Positions 23,836 to 34,690 of a stretch of DNA of 64,000 nt are shown here, in pieces. The stretch is from Pogonophryne albipinna (Eukaryota; Chordata; Actinopteri; Perciformes; Artedidraconidae). The position numbers and the translations under genes are program-made. Each line of letters begins with the position of its first letter. Positions within the stretch are counted from its first letter, which is position 1. The notes under the pieces are model-generated. The model did not search any database. It saw only the letters and a list, made by a program, of their open reading frames with translations, and was not told the origin of the DNA. The stretch is taken from assembly GCA_028583405.1 (NCBI GenBank), contig CM053247.1, positions 11,958,063 to 12,022,062 of the forward strand. Reading direction: 5' to 3'.

Positions 23836-24395
23836 TGAAAGGCGCTATAAAAATTAAAGTTATTATTATTATTATTGTACAGTGAACAGCACAAACACAA
23901 ATATTATTTTATAGTTATAATATTTCTTTAAACTGTATCTTTGTAAACCATCAGAGATGCACAGTATATTTTGCCAGCTGTGTAGACATACAGTATGTGG
24001 GTTGCAGAAACTGTATACAATTGGTTTATTTTTTAAGCCAAAAATGTGAATGACTGAATGTTTCCCTTATCTTTGTAATCAAGGTAAATTTGTTTTGAGT
24101 CATAAAACAATTTATTTTAATTATTCAGCTTTCTGCTTTTAAATTAAACTATGAAACCATGTTTTTATTAGTGTTTCTCACATCTTAGGGACAAACTGAT
24201 TGCTCAAGAAAATAGCCAAACAGACTAACAGTAACAACATCTTTCTTAGTTGCAGCGATAATTAACTTCAGTACAAGTAATAATTTAAATGTTTGAAATG
24301 TATTTGCATTGAGCATTGAATACCACAGGTTGTGAGAGCTCTCTGAAACTGAGAGGGATGAGTGTGAATCACGCTGATGTCTTCTCCGTCGACAG

Positions 24396-24496
24396 GATCG
24401 TGTGAGGAACCATAAATACAAAGGAGTGGGAGACCTGGAGAGGGATGGATGCTGCTTTGTCACAACGCCCAAACTTTCAACCTCGAGGGATCCCAG
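24396..24496 (+). CDS. smarca2: smarca2 exon: bromodomain core, 1-base deletion
   Basis: Acceptor ccgtcgacag, donor gtcaga. It encodes DRVRNHKYKGVGDLERD in the frame continuing from the previous exon's corrected end. After GAT at 24444-24446 a base is missing (near 24448). The next frame resumes MLLCHNAQTFNLEGSQ to the donor. The Asn of CHNAQTF is the conserved acetyl-lysine contact residue and is present. As written the frame runs into GCCFVTTPKLS. Third consecutive exon with a single-base loss. Confidence 0.9.
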
Positions 24497-24546
24497 GTCA
24501 GAACCCCAACCCACCCTCCACGTGTGAAATTGACATTTCCTGAAAA

Positions 24547-24948
24547 GGGGGCCCTATTTTGCTCATTTTCAGATTCATATTTGTATTTTGTGGCTCTACT
24601 GTGACTTGTTTACATGCTTTAATGTTCAAAAAGCTCTTTATTTTTCTCATACTGCCTGTGCTGCAGCACCTCTTTTCACCCTCTGTCTGAAACCAGAGCC
24701 CAGTCTGCTCTGATTGGTTGGCTGTTGTGAACCGCTTAAGATCTCCTGCCCCTTAGCCTATCACGTATGTGTTTAAGCGATAACCAATAGAAGCAGCATG
24801 TGTTATATAGTGATGTCATTATGTTATGAAATTAAACAATGACTTCAATATAGCTTTTTCAGGAAGGGGGGGAGTGTGTGGGAGAGAAACTCCCACTGAG
24901 AGACACACTACAGGATAGGGTAAACCCTAAAAAGCATAATACGGCCCC
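24547..24948. mobile_element. Non-autonomous element, ggggccctatt family
   Basis: The termini ggggccctattttgct and agcataatacggcccc are imperfect inverted repeats. The interior (ctgaaaccagagcccag, tgctctgattggtt) matches copies at about 4016-4530 and 34353-34690. No coding. Confidence 0.75.
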
Positions 24949-25559
24949 GTAATTGAAGTCTTCTCATTAGGGCCCAAGCACCGGCAGCGAGTACTGGTTA
25001 ATACCACAAAGAGCCCCCCACATATAACATTCATCTAGACGTATAACATTTGGGAGGCATATGTATCACATGGAGATATACAAAAAACACTCTTGGAGTT
25101 GTATTGTAAACCAATCAGAAAGTCAGTACATAAATGAATTAACATTTTTCTTTGTTAACTCTCAATTTTCATGCCCCAGTTCAGATGTTTTTTAATCTAT
25201 ATTCTCTTTCAATTGTTGTGCGACTGGGCTTTTCCTTGATTTTACTTTGTCAGCCTGTATAAATAGCAACCAGGGGAGATACAAGGTTTTTCTTTAAAGA
25301 CATGGTCTATATTTCATTCTTATGTTTTGAATTGCCACTATCAATTAATAATTGACTCTGTTTGTAGTACCAACCCCCCCCCCCCCCCCCCCCCTAGTTG
25401 TATTCTTCTTCCCTTTTCCTCTTCATCAATTCTTAATCCTTCCTCTTTTATTATCATATCAGCCTTTGGTCCAGCAGGTTCTTCTCTCCCATATTCTCAC
25501 ATGTCATGCATGCTGTTTGAACATCTGTTTGCATTATTTCTTTTTTTTTTTTTCCTCAG
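24949..25559. other. Intron with a 21-base C run
   Basis: Intron preceding the acidic bromodomain-end exon. It contains a run of 21 C at 25374-25394 and a T-rich polypyrimidine tract (25540-25559) serving the acceptor at 25560. Nothing else recognised. Confidence 0.6.
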
Positions 25560-25698
25560 ATATACGAGGACTCCATTGTCCTTCAATCTGTGTTCAAGAG
25601 TGCAAGACAGAAGATTGCCAAGGATGAAGAGAGTGAAGATGACAGCGATGAAGATGATGATGATGATGATGATGACGACGACGAGTCAGAGACTGAGG
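25560..25698 (+). CDS. smarca2: smarca2 exon: bromodomain end and poly-Asp tail
   Basis: Acceptor tttcctcag, donor gtaaga. It opens [20 protein letters not shown], the last bromodomain helix; [10 protein letters not shown] is the SMARCA2 form, and SMARCA4 has FTSVRQKIEK. It continues [12 protein letters not shown] and then a run of about ten Asp encoded almost entirely by GAT/GAC, ending ESETEG. The Asp run is a coding microsatellite and may vary in length. No frame damage; the exon ends after the first base of a codon. Confidence 0.94.
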
Positions 25699-25733
25699 GT
25701 AAGAAACACAGTTTAGAGGCCATGCATACAAAT

Positions 25734-25766
25734 ACAAAGACACACGCACACACACACGCACGCACG

Positions 25767-25816
<50 letters not shown>
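25734..25816. repeat. (CA)n with an inner (CG)n stretch
   Basis: Dinucleotide tract 35 bases past the donor of the acidic exon. The middle switches to cgcgcgcgc. Confidence 0.95.
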
Positions 25817-25819
<3 letters not shown>

Positions 25820-26503
25820 CTGTGGTTTGAGATACGCTTTTCCCCCATCCTTTACTACGGACTATTATTGTCTTCAGGCTGTAGCCCAGAAGAAAGATAT
25901 CATGTAAAATATAGGAGAACAGAATTATAACACACAGGGAACACAAGAGTAAATTCTATAGCTCTTTAGGAACTTTCTATCGATCTTTCACAGGAATTTC
26001 TTCAAAAGCACCGCAAGGAATGAGATGAAGACACTCAAAAAGCTCAGAGAAAAGCTAGTGAGTAGATGGTAGGAAAGGGTTTATTTTACTCCTGAAATAA
26101 TTCACAAAACATAATATTGTAAAATAAATATGTGTTATAAAGTATTATTTATAAGATGGTACACCCTTTCTGTCTAACAAAAAGAACACAAACAATAATG
26201 ATGATAATAATATACAACATTTAACATCTAATTCCTAACGATAAGATATCAGCTGAAATGTATTTAATTATCTGCTGAATGATATGTAGATATATAATGA
26301 GTAGATTATTGTTTGGTCTCCAAAAAGATGAGACTTCACAATTTTGCATACAGTAGATTAATCTCAAGTTTTACAAAAAATGTCTTTGACCAACACAAAA
26401 ATATATTGTATTCACTTTGATAGAAAAAAATGACAACTCTCATTATCTTGATTTAACAAGCTGCTGTTTTTGCTTGAAAAATGATTTAAGATCAATTAAC
26501 CTG

Positions 26504-27628
26504 TTAAGCCCCATTCCCCCACGGGCGGGGGAAAAAACGCATCACTGCAAGAAACAGCGTCTGAGGGCTTCTTAATATTTAAAAACCTATGAATGTGTCA
26601 TACCCAACTAACGGGAAGAAACTCAGCTACCTGATGATACGAACCATTTTTACTGAAACAAAACACAAGTCTCACAAGAAGCGTCTAAATGAGCCCTGAG
26701 CGAAAAAATGCTATCGCACTTAGCACAGAACTCACAGCTCAAATACCCTTATTACTTATCGTATCTGCAAAAACAAGATATCGATTAGCAAGCTGAGATT
26801 CCACAGATTCCAGAAATATTAGTATCATCACTGAGCGATCCGAAATCGCGACAAGGGAAGCAAAAACAGACATCACAACACGTAGCTTCACGGAGGAAGC
26901 TTCTTACCTTAGCTGTTGTTCTGATCAAAATTTGTGTTCAATGGCATCAAAACGATAAAAACGCTGCTGAAGGTTAATCCAATGGATAATCCAATGTGTC
27001 TGTGTCACTTTGAAATTATTCCTGATAATCCATCTTCATATTTACTAGTTTGAGCCTAGGTTTCAGTTTTCAGAGCATAACATTGCTTTCGACTGCGTGC
27101 GCATAGCTCTCACTTGTCAATGGTAACGTGTGTATGTGCAACTTCCCCTTCGATTCTATTGGCTCTAACGGTTAAAAAGAGGTGTTAATCACCAAAATCA
27201 ACCAATGGGTTCCAGAGAAACCGCAAATCCACCCAAAGGTGTTTTTTTTGTGCTAAACCTCTCTAAAAAGGTCAAATGTCACATATTTTGCATTAATCGT
27301 GATACAGGGTACTTATTATATGTTATAGTTTGGATTCCTAAAGCTTTTAGTCTACTATCCCATCATTCAAGGGTGTTTTTCACTATAAGTAATGTGTTTT
27401 TTTTGGACGGACACTATAATTTAATTTGTTTTACTATGTTCAATTGGAATTTACTTTACAATAAAACAATTATATATTGATTCTGACTTTTCTACATCCA
27501 TCTCACAGGTTTATCATTGCTTTGAGAAAAAAGATAATGAATTTACCCCTTTTAAAAGTGAAGTTATGGTAATTTGTTCTGGGAATGTCATTTTCGAGCC
27601 TGAGGCCTGAAAAACAGGCTTGGGTTAA
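26504..27628. repeat. Possible TTAA-flanked element
   Basis: TTAA at 26504-26507 is followed by gccccattcccccacggg, and a TTAA at 27625-27628 is preceded by aggcttggg. The inverted similarity of the ends is weak. The interior has a G/C-rich start and no coding. The remainder of the intron 25699-27752 is AT-rich with nothing recognised. Confidence 0.3.
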
Positions 27629-27752
27629 AGTTAGGTTAAAAGATAGCTTGTTCTGTCAATTTTGTCAAGCTCTAATTGATGTAGCATGTTTTCTGAATAA
27701 GCAAACGATGACAAAGCCAAGACTTTGAATCATGCCTACTTCTTTCCTTCAG

Positions 27753-27880
27753 CTAAGTCTGTGCGGGTCAAGATCAAGCGGAAGAAGGAGGCGCGCAGCA
27801 AAGGCAAGAAGAAGCAGAGCCGAGGGAAGGCCAAGCCCGTGGTCAGCGATGACGACAGCGACGAAGACCCGGATGACAAT
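27753..27880 (+). CDS. smarca2: smarca2 exon: basic/acidic C-terminal region
   Basis: Acceptor tccttcag, donor gtaggt. With the carried-over G the exon reads AKSVRVKIKRKKEARSKGKK, then KQSRGKAKPVVSDDDSDEDP and DDN. VKIK and RGKAKPVVSD.DSDE are typical of the BRM C-terminus. The frame is intact and closes on a codon boundary. Confidence 0.94.
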
Positions 27881-29464
27881 GTAGGTCGTTCCACCTCACT
27901 GCATTTGACTGGATTCTTTTTTGCAGAACAAAAAGCGAATTCCTTACCTCTGTTTCAAACTCAGAAGGTCTCTTTCATGTTAATATAATTCTGACGCAAC
28001 CAGGGAAACAAAAATATATAGGAATAACACTGATGTCAATTTCAAAAATGTAATCGTTTTAATATAATTCGTAACCACAGCTAAGAGGAAAAACATGGCA
28101 CTCTGTTTTCATCCAGAACATGAACTGAGAAGCACCAAAAGAGCTTCCTACCAAATGATCTACAAAATCTTTGTTAAAATAGGAGAATCCAACAGTTAAA
28201 AAGTATAGGTTTGAAGTAGGGGAATTCAAAGCTAGGTTTTTCCTATCAAAATCAACTCTTTTTAAAGAAAAGGAACTCTCTTTTCTAGCTCTTTTTACCA
28301 AAAAATGTACTCTATTGGCTAGCGCTGCAACAGATTGTACGTTATAGGCAAGGCAAGTTTATTTATATAGCACCTTTCAACACAAGGCAATTCAAAGTGC
28401 TTTACAAAAAATGAAAGACATTAAGAAAGTGGCATTTAAAATCAGTCATTAAAAAGCAAAGAAAAAATACATGGATAAAAGTTACAGTGCAGTTTAAGAT
28501 ATGAATAGTTTAATTAAAAGCAGCGACAAAAAGAAAAGTCTGGATTTAAAAGTAGTAAAAGTTGCAGCGGACCGGCAGGTTTCTGGGAGTTTGTTCCAGA
28601 TATTTGAAGCATAATAACTGAACGCTACTTTACCCTGTTTAGTTCTGACTCTGGGGACAGAAAGCTGACCAGTCCCTGAAGACCTGAGAGTTCTGGATGG
28701 TTCATAATTTAGCAGGAGATCAGAAATGTATTTTGGGCCTAAACCATTCAGTGCTTTATAAACCAGCAACAGTATTTTGAAATCAATTCTTTGACACACA
28801 GGAAGCCAGTGTAAAGACTTCAGAACAGGAGTGATGTGATCCACTTTCTTAGTGTTAGTGAGGACTCGAGCAGCGGCGTTCTGAATCAGCTGCAGCTTTC
28901 TAATAGATTTTTTAGTGAGACCTGTGAAGACACCATTACAGTAGTCGAGTCTACTGAAGATAAAAGCATGGACAAGTTTTTCCAAATCCTGCTGTGACAT
29001 TAGTCTTTTAATCCTAGAAATATTCTTTAGGTGATAGTAGGCTGATTTAGTAACTGTTTTAATGTGACTGTTGAAACTCAGGTCAGAGTCCATGACTACA
29101 CCTGGATTTCTGGCTTTATCTGTTGTTTTGAACATTGCAGACTGAAGCTCAGCGCTAACTTTTATACGTTCTGCCTTGGCTCCAAAAACCATTACCTCAG
29201 TTTTATCTTTGTTTGGAGAAGGTTCTGACACATCCAGTCACTGATTTTTTCAATGCACTTACTCAGTGTTTGAATTGGAGCATAGTCTCCTGGTGAAATT
29301 GTTACGTAAATTTGTGTGTCATCCGCATAGCTATGGTAACTTATTTTTGTTGTTTTTCATTATCTGAGCCAGTGGTAGCATGGCGATGTTAAAGAGAAGA
29401 GGCCCCAAGATGAAGCCTTGAAGTACCCCACATGTCATATTTGTCAACTCAGATGTGTATTTAC

Positions 29465-30592
29465 TAGGGGTGTAACGGTTCACAGAAGTCACGGTTCGGT
29501 TCATACCTCGGTTTGGGGGTCACGGTTCGGTACGGTTTCGGTACAACAAGGAAAAGCAAAAGAAAGTCCCAAATGCATAATTTTTTTTTGCTGTTATTTA
29601 TTTGTAACAGTAGTGCAAGTTTTGGCATGAAAATAAGGAACTCTACCATTTGGAATCATTAACTGTATTACACAGTTAAAAACAAACCACAAACAGTAAC
29701 ACACACACTCAGATGGCCATATTATCTATAATGGCTGATGTCAAACAAAAAGGTTAAATAAGCTGTACAACTAAAAAGAATGTCTTAAAAATATTAAAAT
29801 AAATAATAAGAAAGTGTTTCAATCACAATCAATAAAAGGCAATACAGAACTGTATAACATCTCCTGATGTCAAAATATAAAATAAATACAATGATAAATA
29901 TAAAACAAAATAAAATCTGTACCTTTAGGAGCAATGTCTAACATGTGTAATTAACTTGTGAGTGTGTGAGGCCATTATGCCTAAATAAAGGTACTCAAGC
30001 TTTACTCTATTTTCAAGTTTTTCTTCAAAAAGATGAGTTTGTCTACGTTGTCAGTAGTGAGGGCAGATCTGTTGGCGGTAACTATGTCACCTGCCGTCGA
30101 GAAAACCCTCTAGCTGGGGACTGAGACTGACTCGGATGTGATTGAGCATGTTTGACGTGTTACCACTAGCATACCGCATCGCTGTCGAACAACGTCGACA
30201 CACCGTCCTCGTCCGATCCACAACTCGCACCCCATCATTATTGTAGTCCACAGGGAACCCGAAATGTTTCCACACACCTGATTTAAAAGAAGCAGGTGGG
30301 TCTTCTATCTCCTGTGTGTTGTGTGAATTCGCCATAGCTACTAACTTTTCTTCTTCATGTATTGTGTTCGTTTTGTTGTGTTTTGTTCTTGTTCTTCATT
30401 TGTTATTTACGGGCGGCTGGCTTTTAGGCGCAATAACGCCCCCTGGATTATATATAGTGTAATACTGCCCTGAGTGACAGACTTTTTCCCCACTCGTAAA
30501 AAAAGGCCTATTCGTCGTGTGACTGCATGTGCCGAACCGTGACGTCCGAACCGTGACGGTACGGGACGAATACGGATACCGTTACACCCCTA
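29465..30592. mobile_element. hAT element with 8-base target duplication gtatttac
   Basis: The octamer gtatttac at 29457-29464 and 30593-30600 flanks termini taggggtgtaacggttc and cgttacacccctA. It is inserted in the LINE 28347-30650. It keeps a degenerate N-terminal transposase piece (30087-30335, minus) but no catalytic core. Confidence 0.93.
30087..30335 (-). pseudogene. BED-type zinc-finger remnant of a hAT transposase
   Basis: A minus-strand frame opening MANSHNTQEIEDPPASFKSG, then VWKHFGF, VCRRCSTAMRYASGNTSNML and NHIR. The aromatic V-W-K-H-F start, C-x2-C pair and following His fit the BED zinc finger that hAT transposases use to bind DNA. The frame then ends, and the RNase-H-like catalytic and dimerisation regions are absent. 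Remnant of the autonomous parent of the element at 29465-30592. Confidence 0.8.
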
Positions 30593-30650
30593 GTATTTAC
30601 CTATAGAAATCTGTCCTTTAAGTAGGATTCAAACCAATTTAGAACTGTTA

Positions 30651-31328
30651 TAGGCTAAACATGTCACAGTAGGGAACAAAATACAATTATAAAACCTAAA
30701 CATTAGCAAACTTGGGCCTCTTTAAAGCGCATATTAATTAAGGATTATTAAAATATTTAAAGTAGTTTTTTTTTTTTTATTAGAACAGACGATCGGAGAA
30801 AAACTTCAAAAGTTGTCAAGATTCCCAAACTTACTGCATCCAATCCCAATAAATGTGTATGTGAGGATTTGAGTTTCTACAGCGTAAACGCGGCACATCC
30901 TCAGATTTGAGAAGCTGTGAATATTTACTTGATAATGACTACGTTGAACAGTTACCAACTGCCAAGATTAGCTAGCTGTCATTAGACTTCTCTATAATCA
31001 GTTCTGCAACCATCAAAAGCTGAAGTCTGACATTACGGTAATTAGATCGGTTTTCGGGCATCAGTTGTTCCCTCGGGCATCAGTTGTTCCCTCGATTGCT
31101 TTTCATGTTAAAAACCGATGCCTGATTTTCACATGGTTGGCAAAATGTGTTAAAGTAAATGTCAGTGAAGCACAGAAATCTGTTCACTGAAGGTCAAATC
31201 TGGAGGAAGCCAACCAAGCGGCTTAAAACCACAAGCAAGCGTCCCCATATCCTCAACATCAGAGCGGAGTGGGAACTCAAGTGAATAACACAGCCCGGAC
31301 CCACAACAAATTAAATGAACTTGAAAAC
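30651..31328. other. Intron segment, nothing recognised
   Basis: Part of the last smarca2 intron. No exon or defined repeat is supported. A short duplicated block (ggcatcagttgttccctcg) occurs at about 31059 and 31077. Confidence 0.5.
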
Positions 31329-32092
31329 TAGGGATGCTCCGATCGATCGGTCACCGATTGAGATCGGCCGATACTCACTCTCTACCGATCGATCGGTGCT
31401 CTCTAAACATGCCGATCGCGAGAGCCGATCGCATGACGTAAAATACATGACACTTTTCTCTGTGGGCGGCAAAACAAGCTCGCCAAAATGGCTTCACCGG
31501 TCTGGCAATAGTTTAAGGTGTCCGAAAAAGACAGTAAAATAGCGGTATGCAACGTGTGTGAAGCAGAAATCCTGCAGCTCCGCCCGTCGGACCGGTGAGC
31601 GGAGTGAAACACTCAAGAGTTAGACCTAACACACTTAGCTATTTTATCTACCTCTGGAACAAGCTAAACATTTATAAATAAAGTTATAAATATATTTATT
31701 CTTCACTGTCGGGTCACTCATTACTGGATCAGTGAGCTGCATGAGATACTGACAGGCTGTCAGGAGAGAGAGAGAGAGAGAGGGGGGGAGAGAGAGAGGG
31801 AGAGAGGAAAAGAGAGCGCTTCCGCTCATTTCTCCCGTGTTATTATCCAACGTTAATGTAAACTTGAATAATGTACATCATTTGAGTGTAATAATTAAGT
31901 TGATTGTTGTTTGTGGAAGCGCCAGTGAATGAGCCCCATTAACTGAGTTTTAAACATCACTTTAAATGGAAGATTTAAAGTGATGTTTAAATCTTCCATT
32001 TAGGCCCCGCCCACTCGATCGGATCGGCAATCAGTATTGGCGGATACTGATTCCGGCGATCGGCCCCAAAATTGGCGATCGGAGCATCCCTA
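31329..32092. mobile_element. hAT element with target duplication ttgaaaac
   Basis: ttgaaaac at 31321-31328 and 32093-32100 flanks termini tagggatgctccgatcg and cgatcggagcatcccta. The interior contains a (GA)n tract at about 31762-31815 and a local palindrome at about 31960-32000. Repeated gatcgg words occur near both ends. No transposase. Confidence 0.94.
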
Positions 32093-32474
32093 TTGAAAAC
32101 AACACACAATTATATTTGTCTAAGATGTAAAAAAAAGGCATAAAATTTGGGCCTTTAAATATTCTATTAAAAACACATCTCTCAGTCGTGACTGTAATTG
32201 ACTGTATTATGCTCTTTCTTCTGTGGTTATTCTCCTCTTCAAACTGCTTTCAAACCTAATGGGAAATTAGAGCCGTGGCAACCACCATTTGAGTACTCAT
32301 TTTCAAGTAATTATTACTCATAGATCATTGTTCCACCTACAAGCAAACATCACAAATGTAATATTTCTTATTCTCTTTCCAAATTAAGTTTATTTCAATG
32401 GGCGCTTTGTAGGCACGAACTGCAGATTTAATAAAAGCAGTGAGAGAAAATGTGAAAGATGTTTTGTGTCATTT

Positions 32475-34190
32475 ACTGTAGCTGCGGATGTCGATCGTTT
32501 TCAGAAAGTGGGGGGGGGGAGACAGACATCTTGCAGGTAATGGAGGCAGTGATTGCTGAAGGTGAGATGGATTTGAGATTTCTGTAGGTTATTGTGCGTT
32601 TTTGCTTTTGGGCGGGGATGGGGATGTTGATGTCCATGATGATGGCCAGGTGATCAGAGATGTGGAGATTGAGGCTGGACAGATGATGGATGGTGAGACC
32701 AGTGGAGCAGACCAAGTCCAGGATGTGACCACGGCTGTGTGTTGGGAAGTTGATGTGCTGAGAGAAGTTGCAGCAGTGAAGGGTTTCCTTAAATTCAGAG
32801 GCATATTTGCAGGTCGGGTCGTCAACATGAATGTTAAAATCACCTAAGAGGAGAACAGATGGGGATATGGCAGAAAGCTGAGTGAGAATGTCAGAGAGGT
32901 CGGAGAGAAAGGAGGGGTTTGGCTTCGGGGGACGGTAGATGATGGCTGTGACCAGGGGAGTGGGACCAGAGAGTTTAAAGATCAGGTGTTCAAATGAAGA
33001 AACATCAGGGATGGGGATTATGATAGCTTTTATTTCCTTTCTGATAATAGCAGCTATACCACCACCCCGCCCTTGTGGTCGAGGTTTGTCAATGTATGTG
33101 AATCCTGCTGGGGTGATTTGATTTAAAGAAAAATAGTCCAGGTTATTGTCTTTAATGAATTCATTTAGAATGTGGCTTTTATTGTGGATGGAGCGTGTGT
33201 TGAGCAGGGCTGCTCTGAGGTGACGTTGCATTGGGGGGGGGTTGTGTGGACCGGGGGAGTGGAAGGAGATTGGTCAGATTCACGTGTTGTTTGTTGTGAT
33301 GGCGTAGTGTGGGCGTGTGACAGGACCGAATGGACGGGATGGAGTGTGGAGACGTGGAATGAAATAAAAACTTACGGCCAGAGCCTCTGTGTGAAGGACG
33401 GCGTTTGCGGAGTATTTCATTATCTGCGAGGATGTCCATGCAGTCCGGACGCAGGCGGTTATTAAAGGAGTGGAGATCTGACAGGGTGTAGAGCGGCGGC
33501 ATGATCCGGTGAAGTGGCGCTAGCACGGAGCTAGCTAATGCTGGGGACCCGGGCAGCAGAGACCAGGAGGATGACAGTGGAAGAAGGAGCGGTGTGAGTC
33601 CAGATAAAATGAGAATTATAATCCACAGCATATCAGGAGAATAATTCCAGTGGTTTCCAGAGGAGAATCGTAGGAGGGGCTGACAGCCTGGTGCAGAGTG
33701 GGAGCCGGGTGACCAGCCTACTAGTTGGTTAGCTAGCTTGATAGCCACCGGCTGTAGGCGGCAGGGAGAGACGATGTCAGCGGGAAAGCCGGCTGATCGC
33801 AGCGGGATGGGAAGACCCACACGAGCCGCGGAGTTAGGGTGGAGTTAGGGTGGAGTTGGGGTGGAGACAGAAATGTTAGCTCAGCAGACTTCAGGGAGCC
33901 GAGGAGCATCTAGGTAGCAGCCTGCTAGGTCCGATAATGCTAGCTAGCTAGCGGGCTAGGGACCGGTGAGCAGGAAAGAGCCAGCAGGTAGGAGATGACA
34001 ACACAAATATCTGTGTCGATTCGATATAGGGATGCTGCTATTTTTGCTGATGACTGACGTTTCAAAAGTAGAGCGCCAGACAGGAGAGGTTCTGATCTGG
34101 ACTAAAGAACAATATTTGGGGCGGAGGAGCGGCGAACAAACAACGCCAGCACCCTCGGCGACCCGGGAAAAAATAAACACAACAAATCTA
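32475..34190 (-). mobile_element. LINE 5' half (endonuclease), 3' half missing
   Basis: The minus-strand frame 33231-32473 encodes an AP endonuclease of an L2/CR1-like LINE: LRAALLNTRSIHNKS, GRGGGIAAIIRKE, AIIYRPPKPN, VLLLGDFNIHVDD, GHILDLVCSTG and LHISDHLAIIMDI. Where the catalytic Glu motif is expected it reads YFSLNQ, so activity is lost. Upstream (33820-33179) another frame with DLHSFNNRLRPDCMDIL and RRPSHRGSGRKF represents the leader. No reverse transcriptase follows on the left. A 3' truncation is unusual for a LINE. Confidence 0.85.
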
Positions 34191-34352
34191 TTTGCAGCAT
34201 GTTAAACTTATTTTTGACCTTTTTATTTTATACTTTAACAGTAACAGGCTCGAGGCCGATGTGCCTCTATTCACGCAACTACTGAAAAATAGAACAGTCT
34301 CTCAAGGTTTTTGCATGCAGTCATATTTTTGAAGAAATAAGTTCCCTAATAA

Positions 34353-34690
34353 GGCCCTATCATGCTTTTTGGGGTTTTCCATTTCCTGTAGTGTATAATA
34401 TCGTTTGGGCATGTAAAGGGTCTGCAAAGGCTAAAATCCCAAAGTTCAAGCCAAAGTGAGTTTCTCTCACACACACTCCCTCTCTGAAACCTCAATTGGA
34501 CTCCTTTTTCTTCCGTGACATAGTGACATCACTGTGTAACAACACTTGTGCTTCTATTGGCTAGCGCTCCAACACATTGTACGTAAGGGGCGGGACATCT
34601 CTGAGTGGTTTATCAATCACAGCAGAGCTAGCCAGCTAACCAATCAGAGTATACTGGTCTCTGATTTCAGACAGAGGTAATTTAAGTAAT
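34353..34690. mobile_element. Non-autonomous element, ggccctatcatgctt family
   Basis: It begins aaggccctatcatgcttttt and shares cctgtagtgt, ccaatcagagtatactgg and ttcagacagag with copies at about 4016-4530 and 24547-24948. Non-coding. Confidence 0.7.

Larger units (their letters stand above)
28347..30650 (-). mobile_element. 5'-truncated L2-type LINE split by a hAT element
   Basis: The 3' tail complement ggcaaggcaagtttatttat starts at 28347. The minus-strand frame 29231-28494 carries the C-terminal part of the reverse-transcriptase protein (KTEVMVFGAK, SRLDYCNGVFTGL, LQLIQNAAARVLT, HWLPVCQRIDFKILLLVYKA, SRLFF). Further palm pieces follow to 29456. After the hAT insertion (29465-30592) the LINE resumes with LNWFESYLKDR at about 30605-30645. 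The catalytic box is not intact. Confidence 0.88.

Noticed and set aside
24185..24514. Minus-strand frame overlapping the bromodomain exon
   Set aside because: Shadow of the plus-strand exon 24396-24496.
5252..27880. Assignment of the gene as smarca4 (BRG1)
   Set aside because: Residues that differ between the two proteins ([41 protein letters not shown]) follow SMARCA2.
31644..31850. Ser/Leu-rich minus-strand frame
   Set aside because: Generated by the (GA)n tract in the hAT element 31329-32092.
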